From contig CM082591.2 of NCBI GenBank assembly GCA_040954595.2, forward strand, positions 5,270,001 to 5,334,000: a DNA stretch of 64,000 nt. The letters are read 5' to 3'. The stretch comes from Balanoglossus misakiensis. Taxonomy: Eukaryota; Hemichordata. The translations under genes were made by a program, and so were the position numbers. Below the pieces are notes generated by a model that saw only the letters and a program-made list of their open reading frames with translations, did no database searches and was not told the origin of the DNA. Positions 1-13,282 of the stretch are shown here, one piece after another. The first letter of the stretch is position 1, and each line of letters starts with the position of its first letter.

Positions 1-246
1 ACAGCCATATTCGAGTTAAAACTTATTTATTATTAATTGCTTAACTATTTACGCGAACGTTTCTGTCATTTATGTTTGATAACCAACCACTCGGCAGGAA
101 ATCTTACATGATTGAGATACTTCTCGTATGATTGTTCAACCATTCGACAAAGTTAAAGCGCAGCTTTAACGGGATTTGGTTTTATCCTAAATTAAGTCAA
201 AGCTATCCAAAGGTGGAAGTTGAAATATCCGACCTATGTGACTCAC

Positions 247-727
247 CCAAGCAGATGAATGCAATCGCCATGTACGTTATTTCGGGTGGACTGCAACCCG
301 GGAAGATGGGCTGGACTATGTAGCGTGCGGTGGAGATGAACAGGATTGTGCATCCGACGGGAAGAGTTATCAGAAGATAATTCCACACCAGTAGAAAAGC
401 CAGCAAAGGTCCGAACGCCTCCCTCACGTACGTGTACGTGCCGCCCGACTTCCCGAAGGTGGTGCCCAGCTCGGCGTAGGACAGACCGCCGAGCATGACG
501 ATGACGCCGCTCACCGCCCAGACAACCAGCGACATCCCCACGGACTTGGTGTGCAGCAGGACCCCCTTCGGGGAGATGAAGATACCCGAACCGATGACGT
601 TCCCCACGATAATCGTGATGCAGAAGAACAGACTCATCTCTTTCTTCATCGCCACTTTGTTATCGTCTTGGCGGTCGACGGCAATTGCATCTTCCACGCC
701 GGACTGCTTTGGTCGCTTGTCTGCCAT
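247..727 (-). CDS. SLC7-family amino-acid transporter (light chain), first coding exon only
   Basis: The exon encodes 160 residues from an ATG at 727 to a clean donor (GTGAGT, complement of 241-246), ending in phase 1. After a polar 27-residue N-terminus comes TM1 with the APC-superfamily motif GSGIF (IVGNVIGSGIFISPKG), TM2, then GGLSYAELGTTFGKSGGTY and TM3. This layout and these motifs are those of the b0,+AT/LAT light chains (SLC7A5-A11), which exchange neutral or cationic amino acids at the plasma membrane, usually as a disulfide-linked heterodimer with an SLC3 heavy chain. The remaining nine or so TM helices must lie beyond position 1, because the gene runs leftward. I cannot choose a member within SLC7 from this exon; similarity by eye is closest to the b0,+AT/y+LAT group. 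An extension past the donor (203-246) is intron. Confidence 0.88.
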
Positions 728-1542
728 TTGGATAATTCACCGTGTCTAACAGTCAGCAACTACTGGTCCAGGATTAAAACACAGATGCTTGCGAAAATTG
801 ATATCGAATGGCCTCTATACTGTATGCAAAACTTTTGAATTTATAACATATACAAAAGTATACTATCGAAGCCGTTCCATATATATCGTCATTCGGAAGC
901 ACCGGTAATCGTGAGTTAGAGTGGATGTTATTCAAATAGCATTACATTTATGGAAAAGGCATATTGCTTTTATTTTATAGGACGAGTGTGTATGCGCCAT
1001 CAGTCCGTTGAACATCTATAAGTGGCACAACCGCAATTTTGCACTATTTTAAGCCTCAAAAACAATTTTATGGCGATTCCCGTTGCATTATTGTTCTGGT
1101 TTCTTGTTCTATTCTGTGGTTTCAATTTCTTATTCAATTTTGTTTTTTCAACACGTCCCTCTTGTAGTAATCAGTAATGTAATTGTTTAAAATAATAATA
1201 ATAATTGAATTCATGTTCTGTCATGAATTCATTTATCAACAATAACATAACAATGTCAATTAGGGGCCCACTCATGCATGCAAGGGGTTTAATTGTTGAG
1301 AAGCTAAAGATTGAATATTCATAACGCTACCAAGAGCAGAACAGGAAACCACATTTGATACATGTGAGAAAAATTCAGAAAATAGCCAAAAGTTTAGTTA
1401 CTGGGGCTTTAATACCAACGGTATATTATATAGGTTATTACAATGGTCTTATGTATTATATATCTGTCACAAATTTCACTGCACCATAAATCGCTTTAGA
1501 TACCTCTCAAATAAGGTGTCATCACATACCTGGCAAACAAGA

Positions 1543-1600
1543 ACAATTCTCCCTACCTCAAATAGGTTTTCGCTACCTAGGGGTGATGAAAAACTCATAT
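1543..1600. repeat. Dispersed repeat fragment
   Basis: This stretch matches 21870-21926 at most positions (shared core aattctccct, aataggtttt, gctacct, gatga, ctcatat). Two copies 20 kb apart in unrelated non-coding contexts indicate an interspersed element; its type cannot be told from these fragments. Confidence 0.6.
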
Positions 1601-2020
1601 GGTCGACGCAATTTCAAGATGGTCGATATTTACCATGTTTAACAAATGCTAAAGTGATACTGGGTCATCTTGAAACTTTGTTTACTAAAAAAATAAATAA
1701 CAAAATGTGAAAAAAGTTGAATCTATACAAAGACAGACATTGTTGACGACAGGAAGTCGTTTAATACAGTCAACGTATCATTTCTTCTATCTCTTACTAC
1801 CGTGTGAGTTGTCGACCTTTTACCAAGAATGCACGTATTATAAATTGATTTTACCCCCCAGCAGAAAATGAACACCTATTTAGGCAGCCAGAAATAACTT
1901 ACGCGACCCTTCTCTTATTTTAATTTCATTTTTATGGATTCGAGAAAATTTAAACCAGCGTCTGTATTTTTAAATCTGTCAGCTGGTAGCAGGGTTAAGC
2001 GCTCGATAAATGTGTCGTTG

Positions 2021-2132
2021 GCCTATTTTGAGTAATTGAGAAACAATGGCCTATAGTGAGTAATTTGGAAACAATGGCCTATAGTGAGTAATTGGGAAAC
2101 AATGGCCTATAGTGAGTAATTGAGAAACAAAG
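2021..2132. repeat. 28-bp tandem repeat, four copies
   Basis: Unit gcctatagtgagtaattggg plus aaacaatg, repeated four times with a few substitutions; the first copy has cctatttt in place of cctatagt. Non-coding minisatellite. Confidence 0.9.
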
Positions 2133-5100
2133 GTCTCTGCTCACCGTGTACCACTTACGTGAATCCGTCCTGTCCAGTATAATCCTAGACCTCCAAAGAT
2201 GCGGTTAGGCTAAGAACTTAGAACAACCACTCCATATACCTTGATACCGATTAGACGCAGCTCAGTCACTCTATATTTTGAAAATCTAAACAGCTTCTGT
2301 GCGGACAGCGTCTTGTCCCCCGGTAATTTATTCGGAAGAGGTGGACCATTTGACATACGGGAGGGGTGGGGTGTGATTGAAAGAGCAATAAAATTGTTGA
2401 TAGTCAACTGTAAAAAATCGTTTCTGCTTTATAAAGGAAGCTTTTGTGCGGGCTCAATTATTGTTGTGTTTAGTTAAAATACGTATCACGATTAATGAGA
2501 CATTTTCATGAGCTCCAGATATTAAGCGTGTTTTGTCCAGTACTGCACCCATGATACGTGTAACGCATGACCCCCTTTTCGAATGCCTAAGTCGAAGTTG
2601 TATATTTTAGCGCTTTGAAGTGTTTGGAGATAATTGCAGTACGCATACAATGTGCATTGTATGCAAAAAGCTCAGCACGGGGCACTCACTATGCACCTGC
2701 TGTATTTACCACTTTGTTTAGTGCCAAAAAGCACGATTATGACATTCTCCTATAAAGCACAACAAACTGTGCTCCTCTTAGTATATTAATCAACCCAAGA
2801 TATTTCATGTCGTGTTTCTATGCAGGCACTGCCATTGTGCACAGTGTTTGACGCATTGCCAAAAATCGATTACAGAGAGTCTTAATTGAATGATATATGA
2901 CCATAATATGTACCGCATATGTTATCTGGAACGGGTCCACAATCTTAAACTTGCCAAAACTGTGCTTATTTATTGCTAAAGTAACTCATGATTGTCGTTT
3001 ATTTACTGTGTTGTGGACCTGAAAATTTCTTACCTTCAATTACTATATACACTTTTGCGGGATACTTATCGGGCCAAGGTTATCTGGAGGTCAAGGAAAG
3101 CAGACGGTCCTTGAGAAGTTTACCTGTTTGTTGGCATAATATATGAACCGATAGGTTTATTAGTTTATTGGCAGTTTCGCAAGTGATATGATCTTTGTAA
3201 TAGTGTTTACTCTAACGAGCTCTTGTTACCAGTCGGTTCGGTTTTACTGCAGTTCACAATAGAATACTAGCGCTTTAAAAATAACGTGACATGGTGGTTT
3301 ATAACGTGCACAATAAACTTTGTCGTGATATATTATTCCACGAGGTGTATACCATAGTGTTGCAATGCAAAACAACTCAAAACGCATGCATACGCAGGTC
3401 ATTGGTGTGGACAGCACTTGATGCTTGAAAACATGAAAGAACTTGAAATCGCAGGCAGTATCTCCCTCCACCTGTGTGCCCCCCCCCCCCTTCTATTTAC
3501 ATTACAAAGCAGAACGTCCAGCTGTGGTGCGGAAACTACTAGTATAACGCCAGTCCGCTACCAGATACCACACCATATGAAACGTTGTGCTCGCTGAGGT
3601 GCTCAGGCTATTAAAGTAGTTCTTACTCGTCGAGCTGTTCGGCTGATAAACTTTGGATTTGCTTGACAATACGGCACGTTTGATTTTCTATTCGCTCTTT
3701 ACTTGCACCAAGAAGAAAGGCTTATACAGATTTCCTGTGGAGATATACTTTCAAGAGCGTATGTCAGTCGATGGGAAAGCCGCCGCATCCGTGTATTATT
3801 GGCGTATCACGCCCCGGCCGGATCTACTTTTTTATTCTGCCTGCGTCTGCGCCAGTCTGGTCCCCTGCTCAATTCCCACCGATGGCTGCGCTACGCTACT
3901 ACATATGGCGGGTATATGCGCGTGGTTTAAGATTATTTTTCCGGTACCGGCAATCATAATTCATTTGTCAACTCGTTTGGGTATTTTGGGGGAATTTTCA
4001 ACCTCATCTGATTGCGGCGACGCTCTCAAAACTGAAGGATCGTCAGCCAGGGAACAGCGCATGTGCATGACGTTCTCAGTTCTAAAGAACAATCGGACCA
4101 TGGATATTTAAAACACGTGTTTGACCTCAAACTTCCTCCTCGCTCCCCAATACAAACGTTTGTGTTTGTTGAGCTCCAAAATCTGAGATGGCCCCTAAGG
4201 TAGTATGCCCGTCAGAACATGAACACTACAATTACAAACATAGAGAGTACGACTACATGCGACTATAAAATCTAAATGTCAATTTATTGATCCCATTTTC
4301 AGAAAATATGTCATGTTGGTTAAAACTATCAGCCACATATTCACATGTATTTGCAAATTGTCTCAGGCTGTTTCTGTCTTCTTATAGTTACGGGAAATGA
4401 AGCTAGCGGCCTACCCTAATCAATAAGCCAAATCAATAAACTCATTGCTGCCAAGGAACTACAGGTACCCATTAAAGATGTACGATACATTAAATTTAAA
4501 ACTATTGACATTTATTCTTTTTAGTGAGTATAATAAAATATGTGACAAAATTAGTTGAGCTATGTGTAAGACTTAATGAAAATGACAATGTAGTCCCACG
4601 GAAACAAACAAATTCCATGGGCATGTTGTGTAGTACATCCCTAACACTGAATTGTGAATATGTATAGTAAATAATGTGACAGTAACATCTACACAAGTAG
4701 ACAGTGATGGCATCTAAATATGGGTGGGCCTGTACAGGCCTCAGACTTGTCTGAAATTTGCAAGTGGTGGCGCTGCCTCCGACTCTCCTTTCAATGCCAT
4801 AAACTGTAATTACCATAAGAACAATTTATACTACTATGTGGAGAATCCTAAAATGGATAGCTTTCAAACTTACTGTAAAAAATCCATTCATATGCTCAGC
4901 TTACACAGCAATGTGCCAAGGTAATTACAAGACAAATTTACTACAACTAAAACAAAACAAGAAAATATGCACCCCTGACAAAATAAGCACATTTATATTG
5001 CACCTGTCGCACAATTTTAGTGTCATTTTCTTCAAACCTCAAAAGGAACTCGATTTGAAAAAAGTGTGGAACAGAAACTAGTCAAAAAGACTCTACAGTT

Positions 5101-5774
5101 ATTTTTTGCTCCATCTAAAAGAAGAAATTCATACTGCTTGCATTAAGATGCCATATTTGAAAATTTCTTTCATAATAAAAATGAATTTGCAGCTTACACT
5201 ACAAATTGACTGTAAAAATAAGAAAACAAATACATGTATGTGCGTTTACACAGCGAGTACTAAAAAGATATCTGTGTATAGAAGAAAAGTACGACAAAAA
5301 TGCTAGTCACACCATAGATGACACACCTGTGATGGAACTGTGTTTTTAATTATACTACAACTCCTGTTCAAAAGTATCAACCAAACATTCCATTGGCAGC
5401 TGAAAGGTCCATTCTGAAAATTATTGTTTCGGATATAAATTCCGCATACATAGTTAATTAAAACTGAGGTATCAAATGAATGCTCTCTATTCTTAAATAA
5501 CACTGCCTGCTTCAAAGGCAACAAAAACTTCCTGTTTCCAATCATCCAGTGAGCAAGTAGCACAAATATCACAATCTAGATATCTTCATGACCTTTCACA
5601 TACAGGCATTTTCATTGGTGGATATGACAGACATGTTCCTTGATGAAAGAGTCCAGTAGCCAATTGGATTATACAAATTCAGATATACCACTTGTATCAC
5701 ACTGTTTACTTTTGGATGTGGTCCCACCTCTACCAAATCGAGGTTATTGTGTACATGTAACAAAAGTTTAAGGA

Positions 5775-8700
5775 TCACGATAAGCTGAGTTCTTCGTCAG
5801 ATTTTGACTTTTCTTTATTCCATTTCTTGTCCGTGTCGCCATTCCTTCCATGGCGCTCCAAGTTTCCGTCTTCCAATTCGCATGCCGGTCTGTATCTGGT
5901 TTTCCCTGACGCGTCCTTGTACTGTAACAATGGGTTGCGTGTTGTGTTGTCCATACTACCCAGAGAGGAGTACCTGAGATGAAACATATTAAAGATTATT
6001 CCTCTTTTAAAAGGTACTATTACCACTACAATAAAACCTGTCTAAATCAAACCCATCCAATCTGGAAACCTAACTATACCAAACACATTTTTCAGTCCCT
6101 TTCATATAGAACAACATGGTAAAAGAACCTCTGCCAACCGAACAAATTTTCAGTCCTGATGGTGTCCAGTTAACACATGTCACATTGTACATGTACTCCT
6201 AAAAATATGCAACCCCATTCCTACATGTAAATCATTGTGACATATACTTTAAAATGGAAGTGATGTCATTCGGTCCTTGTCGTATATTTTTTGTGTATGC
6301 AGAAAGGAAAACTGGTCTGCATGTTGAAGTCAGACAAATTCACTCAAATCACACAAACAAAAGTAGCACACATACCCTCGGTCATAGAGAATACAATATG
6401 GTATGAAGAGCTGACGCAGAAACTTCCAGACATATCGATACTCCCAGGGAAGCAGTGGGTTCACTCGCATGTACGTCGGCCAGTCTGCATCAGTCATTGT
6501 GAACGCACTCAATTTTGCTGAAATAAAAGCGTGTAAAAACAGTGAGGAGAATTTCCCAATAATATGTGATGTGATCACATTGAGAACTTTTAAAACTCAA
6601 CTTGTGTGCGATAATCTTGCCCATCTGAGAAGCCTTGCCACAAGAAACACATCCTTGCAGGAATAAAATGATTGAAAAAAAATAAAAAAATAACAGCAAA
6701 CTCACTGGAGTAAGGGTCTGCTTTTCTGGTGCCCATGAGAATGGCTTTGATTTGCGGCTCCTCTACCGTTAACTGAGCGAGGGCGTCCTTCATTCGTTTC
6801 TGGATTTGGATCGGTTTCAAGTTATACCTGCACACAGAAGGGAAAAAATCGACGTGTTTGTATACAGTCATAGATAAAATCAGCAAACATTATTTAAGAT
6901 CAAGATGAGATAGTGACCCTATCAAATACGCATTTCATTTGAGTTAGACTGTCTGTACAGCAGCAACATTCAATTTACTATATTAATTAATTTAATCGTA
7001 GAACTTCCATGTAGAGTGTGCTATAGTCTATATATGAGTTTGTAGAGACTGGGATACATATGCTATTCAATGACAATTTTGATAAATAAAGAAATTAAGT
7101 TATTCAAAAATTTACATTGTTGGGCCTCATTATTTATTTATTCAGTCTATTATTTATTAATACATGTTGGTAAATATCAAGTATTCCCTGAAGAGATGTG
7201 AATCTTTGTTGGGATTTCATTCACTATTCCAGCTACATAAAACTTCATTTACCTTTGTATGCAGTCTTGTATGAATCGTTCCACCTCTGGAAATGATGCG
7301 TGGGGCCTGATGTACAGTGCTTGAAGCTTGCCCTCGTAGTCGGGATATTTCCTGTGAATGACAACATCAAAATAATGAATTGATGCAGTGTACAGGTTGG
7401 TCTCCCTCTCTCTCTCTCTCTTTCACTAAAATCACTGCGAATCTATATCATTTCATCGGCACATAAGGCAGTCATGGAGCTTAGCTTCTCTACAAACTTG
7501 TAGGGTGACATCATCTCATTGATATACAACCCCGGAGAATCTTGTCGTTTTACTGCACTAATGCCATACTTCTTTACGGCAATATCATACCTTTTTACTG
7601 CAGCATGGTACAGATACAACAGAACTGTGCAATCCTTGCCTCCATTGAAGCCCACACAGATCTCCTCCAGCTTGTATCTGTCGAGGCATTCCTCGATGAC
7701 TTGCACCGTGTCTCGTAGGTGGTCTATGAAGTCGTCCGGTTCCTCGGACTGCAACATACCGTACACTTTCTCAGTAGACTTGGAAATTGGATCCTTGTCA
7801 TACGGCACCACAAGTTCTGCAACACAGGATTATTTACAAACGTAACACAAGAAAATACAGTGTCATAAGATCAACTCTACCAACTTCTGCCTTATAGCAC
7901 CAACTTGACTGCTTCACATACATAGATTGGACCAAAAAGACAGGCGTTACTGAAAAAACTATACTGAACTCCTTTGATTCCACAAGAATAGATTTTACTA
8001 CAAAGAAATTCTGACTACCAATTTTGCATAGCTGAAAAACAATTCATAAATTTGGTAGCCACAACTGACTCTGTGTGATTGCCCAATGGATACCCGGACA
8101 ACTGATTAACATACCTGATGGCAGTTTGCTCAATAATTCTTCATGAGCTGTAGTCAACAATTCCTCATCTTGACTTTCCAAGGTCAACTTGACTCTGTAA
8201 TAGCTACAGATCACAAAAAAGTGAATATACATGGAGTTAGATAGCTGTAACAGCCAAAGTTGATTCTCCAAAGGACGCCCTAATTTTCAGTCGGATTGAC
8301 TAATGTGACCAACATTTACGGTAGATCAAAGCCAAGTGATCCTTTACAGACACAGAAAGAAACCCCATGGAGTCAAAGGTCAGAGTTGAAAGAGTAAAGG
8401 TCACACTCACCTGCTGACCCAATCTGGGTACGATCCAAGCTGGATGTCGGCCTTGTACTTAGAGTTGAATTCATTGAGAGCGGGCGCTATCGATATTTCA
8501 TCGGAGCGCATGTAAATTTCACGAAGATGAAACATGACTTTTGAATCTTGAAAATTGTGCTGCGTGTCAAAAGGACAGAAATAAAATTAATTTTACATTG
8601 AAATCGTTGTAATATATCTTCAAGCAAATTAGAATGACAGAGCTCTATTAACATAACAATTACTATATCATTATGCAAATTAGTTATCACTTTTGTAGAA

Positions 8701-11700
8701 ATTCCTGGGGAGAACGCTTGACAAAGCACACAGTGGAAACTATTCAACCTACCTTAACAAAATGGAAACCTTTTTCAAGTAGAGTGGGAATCCCCGGAAA
8801 CATAAAGACGTTGCGAGTTGAGACGATGGGATACCTGCTTCTTTCTCCGGTGATTTTATCGAAACCAAAATGAAGTTCAGCAGACGAAGGCACCTGGGGT
8901 GAAAAAGACAGAGACCGTGAAATGGTGAACTGTATTCAGTAAGTTCGGATACAAGACTTCTCAGAGATACAAGAATCAAAAATTGTTAGGTAACCTCTCT
9001 ACTGGCATGTTTCAGCCATCTTTCTGGCTGATATAGGTCTGTACAATGTCAAACGGGCATCAGATATCATTTCATCTTCAATGATTGCATGTACAATCCC
9101 AAAAAATGAGGAAATTTCAAGCCCACTCTATATTGTGAAATTGATAAACCAAAGTGTCAATACTTTGCTTGCTTTTAAGAGATGCATTCATACAACGGTT
9201 CACTGAACACCAATTGTAAATGTTCTGTCTCGTCAAAAAAATATGAAATGGGAAAACTCTCAAAACACTTCTACCTAGATCAGTTTGACGCCACTGTAGC
9301 ACGGACCAATTTGCCACTATAAACACTTTATGAGCAGCGGGTATGCTTTTGGTGCTTACAATTGCAGTAAATATGCAGATTTATTTGCACACGAAAGCAG
9401 AATGTTGTATGCATGATGCTTATGCAGATAAATTTAGCTCTGATCAGATAAAAGTGTTCTTTTTTTATCAACCCGTAAATTAAAAAAAACCACAAAAGAT
9501 TGAAACCATGACAACTGAACGGGGCCTGAATTTTAAATGTTATCGCTGATATATTCATCAGTGTTGCAGGGCAAGCCAACACAATTAAATTCTCTGTGTT
9601 ACATCCTTGCACGAGAAAATGAATTCGAATTGTGGGAATCCACTGAAATTTTACTTACATATGCCATTTTCAGTTTTGGAGAATCAAATGATGCATCTTG
9701 CCCGAAATATTTTCTGCACAATTCTACGAGTGTTGGGTGTGGAAATAACTGTTCGTTGAAAGCTTTCGCAACTCCTGAAATGACAAAAGACACCCTAGTT
9801 CTTACACCATTCCCAAAAAATAAAAATCCTTTCAAAACGGAGTTTAAACATAACGATCTTCCTATTCTTTCCTGTTGTCAAATTTATCGAATACAAGGTA
9901 ATTGAAACGTGTTTGAAATCTGAAGACGTACCTTCGAAGGTTATATCGTCATGTGTTGGTCCAATACCACCAGCTGTAAAGACGTGTGTATACCTCGCCG
10001 AAAACGCTTCAATTTCTTTGGCTATCACTGCAAGACTATCACTAATTACTGAAATCTGTTGGCAGAAAAAATGGAAATCCAATCTTAACCTCATTACTGT
10101 TATAAGTTACAATGATCTACCTCCACACCTCTCCAGTTGTTTACCACAGGGGTCACACACATACAAACAAGATCACTATCCTGAACAATTCATCACTGAG
10201 CCTGAGGTTAAGTACAATGTTCTCGTTTAAATTTTGTTATACACCAGCACAAGTTTTAACCTCCCTAAAAGCAGTGAGAAGGCAAATGCCATGTCTTCAC
10301 CTAAATATTGTATTTTTTTGCATTCTGAGATTAGGTGGGGGTAATGAATATGTATAATGTGAGGTACCTTGATGCAGAGTGAAGAAAAACATGGTGACAT
10401 GTGATAGCCTGGTCAGGCGTTTCGGTCTACTAACTATGTCATTGCACTATATGATAAATGCGTAGTGGGTTTGCTGACATGACGGGCGAGGTTTACGTTT
10501 ATCATAACGCATGAGGATTGTTGATTTCAAGTGACAACCTGCGATAAAAGACCAATTCTTGAGATATCAGGCTGGGGGAAACCATTGGTCACGTCAGATA
10601 GTACCAGCCAAGGGGTCACCAGGTCACGGCATGTGAACGACTGACTGACTCTAGACTCCCTTAGTACTGTGTCTGGTCTGACTACAACCAAACTGACTTC
10701 CTTTAGTAAAAACTTATAAAGGACTACATTTCTACACTATATTGCTTTTGGGTATCTTAGGCATGCAGTATACCTCTGTGCCCTATGTAACCTTCAAAAC
10801 AGGGGAATGTCAGACTATCAGGTCACGATGACATTGTGTACAGTTGCACTACAATGGACATCACAGTATTCTATGTGGTGAAGCCCACATAGAACCAAGG
10901 AGGCATGTTCCCCTTACAAACACAAAAAAGACCAGCTCATGCCATTCTCATAGATTTCTGACTGTCATAAAACCAAGACATTGCAGTTGTAGTGATAAAT
11001 GGAAAGAAAATCCCTCAGAGCATGCACCTACCTCCCACACGAAAAGTCACGCCACTGCAATCAGCGCACATATGCAAACCAGCCGTCGCTCCTGAGAAAT
11101 CTGGCACGTACTTTGGCCCTGCCCCGATAGAATCACTGATGTGCATGGCCAAACTCTTTCAATTTATACCTCTTGGCAGAATCACACACTGATCATGTGA
11201 CATGTCCATCCTTCATTCATTCGTTGACACCTGACCTTCAATATTCAAATGAGTGAGTGCCAACAACTGGTCATTGTTTATCTCCCGTGTGACCTTTGGC
11301 ATTTTCGTACTTACCCTTTCCACTTTGATTCCAAGCGAGTAGAGCTGTCTGCAGAAAAAGAAGGAATTCGTGTCCTGTGTGTGTCCCTTGAGAATTTCGT
11401 CTCCAATTACTACAATAAGAGAGAAAAAATACTATGGGGTTTACAAATTTCTTATTTCTGACGAAAGGAAGAACAATACTGATTTTACATGCCAGGTTAG
11501 TGTGATGTTGGCTAAAGGAAAAAAAAATACATCTACATAAAATATGCCTACGAGCCTAAAAATCATGAACTCATCCAAGGTATTAACATTATATTGTCTC
11601 ATTAATAATGCCTGTAATTTATTTACTTAGAACGAATCAAGCTTACTACAGTAGAAACTGACAACCAGAGGATCTTATCACCAATATATGTCCACGTCAT

Positions 11701-12636
11701 AGATAATGACTACCCCCCCCCCCCCCAATGAAAAAACTGAGAAGCCGGATTTCCATTGAAATGTACGTGCAGTGACGCATGTATTCGAATCCTTCAAGTT
11801 CCTATTTTTGTCTGTATAACAAGCAAGGTCGTGTACAGTGAATCCTCTAAACTGACTGTGGGCAGTGACACTGTGGTTAAAAAAATCAGCGTCACCCGTT
11901 AACAAAAAAGCTCAACAAACCGATAGCACCAGGAGAATTGTTTTCTCAATATCTTCGAAAACAATTTTTACAGAACGCCTGACAAGCAGTGTTTCATTCC
12001 AGGCTTTTGTTGAAGATAAAATCGGTGGACGACCTGAACAGTGATTTTGTCCAGGAGATATTTAGAGAGATTAAAGAAGGGTAAACGACCCTGATCATAG
12101 CGACAAGAATCGTATAATTCAGCTCTTGTAAAACCAAAATATTCGTGATACGGTCGTTCACCTACCCCGACCTCCTGTGATTGCTGTATCCGTCTAAATG
12201 AAGAAAGTACAGTACGTGTTTCTAAGCAGTCGAGCGCCGCACACGGAACGGCCAACGACCGCGACAGACCCGTCCATGACCTTTGAAACGTTTACTCTAC
12301 ATTACATCAACAATCGACAATGCATGCACACGTGTGCCACTTCCGTCGTACAGCCTGAATATTAGCACCAGTCTTTCTTTTAAAAAAAGCTGACAATCAT
12401 TTGACGAACGATCATTCACACCTTCCATGACCGATCGCACTAGCAAAGCGCTACTTACTGATAATCCCGGCCGTCGGTTCGCCCCCCGACATGATTCTGC
12501 TGCTAGTGAAGTGACGGCTTAGAGAAACAAGACGGCGAGTTGAGGTAGACGCTACCGGCGAATAAGACAGAAACATGGCATCGCCTGCATGTAGATTTCG
12601 TATATGTGCACAGCTGATTGATGTGTCAAAGGTCAT
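5775..12636 (-). CDS. FLAD1: FAD synthase (MoCF/CinA-like domain + PAPS-reductase-like FMN adenylyltransferase)
   Basis: FAD synthase makes FAD from FMN and ATP. My splice model has 12 exons: 12459-12636, 11315-11409, 9932-10055, 9659-9774, 8753-8893, 8411-8559, 8115-8203, 7591-7816, 7253-7351, 6706-6827, 6376-6517 and 5775-5973. All junctions are GT-AG, phases agree throughout, and the sum is 1680 nt (559 aa plus stop; the human protein is about 587 aa). The N-terminal molybdopterin-binding-like domain shows [14 protein letters not shown] and [11 protein letters not shown]. The C-terminal synthase domain shows the PP-loop GFNGGKDC (about residue 354), [19 protein letters not shown], and a C-terminal YDRGYSSLGS followed by TTRNP. 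The first 48 residues contain an Arg/Ser/Thr-rich, acid-poor stretch after Met21 ([16 protein letters not shown]), plausible as a mitochondrial presequence; Met21 and Met49 are alternative starts. The introns at 10056-11314 and 11410-12458 hold no other gene that I can see. Confidence 0.95.
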
Positions 12637-13282
12637 ATTGACATAACCTCGATTTGATGTCTGGGACGCGTCGCTGGACTGTGATTAGTTTAATTTCTTT
12701 AATTGTAAATTCTCATTTCTAGGGTTAATTATCGAGCGTTTTTACTAAACTGATATCGCTGAGTTGCGAGGTGTACATGTATTTGCTTAGTGCATGTAGT
12801 GTACTTCATTTCCCCAGTCACGTGAGACGCAGTGATCGACAATCACAGTACCTGCGCTAAGTAGCATGGGAAATCAACTATGGTGGTCGAGGAAATTGAT
12901 TTCATGTCCAATTCACAATTCCGTTTCATTCGCAAAGTATTTGTTTTATTCATTCACCCGGTAAAAAAATATGATTTATCGATACATTATGTAAGTATCA
13001 TTTTTAGGGATGACCGAGGTACATGTACATACATGTATGAGGGGGAGTTTTTGTGAAAAGTGACAAACGTTTAAAAATGAAATTGCAACTTGCAAGACAA
13101 ATCATGTACGATTGTGTTCCAGTGAAGTGTGCTATTTCTGTGTGTCTGTGCGCTTGTTTCGCTGTTTATCGGTATAGCTCCTTTTGGAGGATGTGTGGCC
13201 CTGAAAAGGGTCGTTTTGTGCGGTGTGTTCACTATCCACACAGCGACGTACATTTCTGTGGGTTTTTTTCCGTGGCCCTTCC
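12637..13282. other. Intergenic, 5' flank of FAD synthase
   Basis: About 650 bp between the FAD synthase start codon and the stop codon of the next gene. It should contain the FAD synthase promoter and 5' UTR. I see no clear TATA box and no gene; open frames on the plus strand from 13053 onward are antisense to the transposase-derived gene. Confidence 0.5.

Larger units (their letters stand above)
728..5774. other. 5-kb intergenic stretch, no recognisable gene
   Basis: AT-rich sequence between the transporter and the FAD synthase gene. I see a 28-bp tandem repeat (2021-2132), a dispersed repeat (1543-1600) and a poly-C run near 3480-3491. Several open frames of 60-150 codons exist (the longest is 3653-4111, plus), but none begins with a convincing ATG context, shows a domain or is flanked by good splice signals, so I do not call them. 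The part from about 4500 to 5774 is probably 3' UTR and downstream flank of the FAD synthase gene; an ATTAAA on the minus strand at 5345-5350 could serve as its polyadenylation signal, but this is weak evidence. Confidence 0.5.

Noticed and set aside
203-246. Extension of the SLC7 exon past 247
   Set aside because: A consensus GTGAGT donor at 246-241 ends the exon, and the following residues no longer resemble the family.
3653-4111. 152-codon plus-strand ORF
   Set aside because: No ATG at its start, no recognisable domain, no splice signals; treated as chance.
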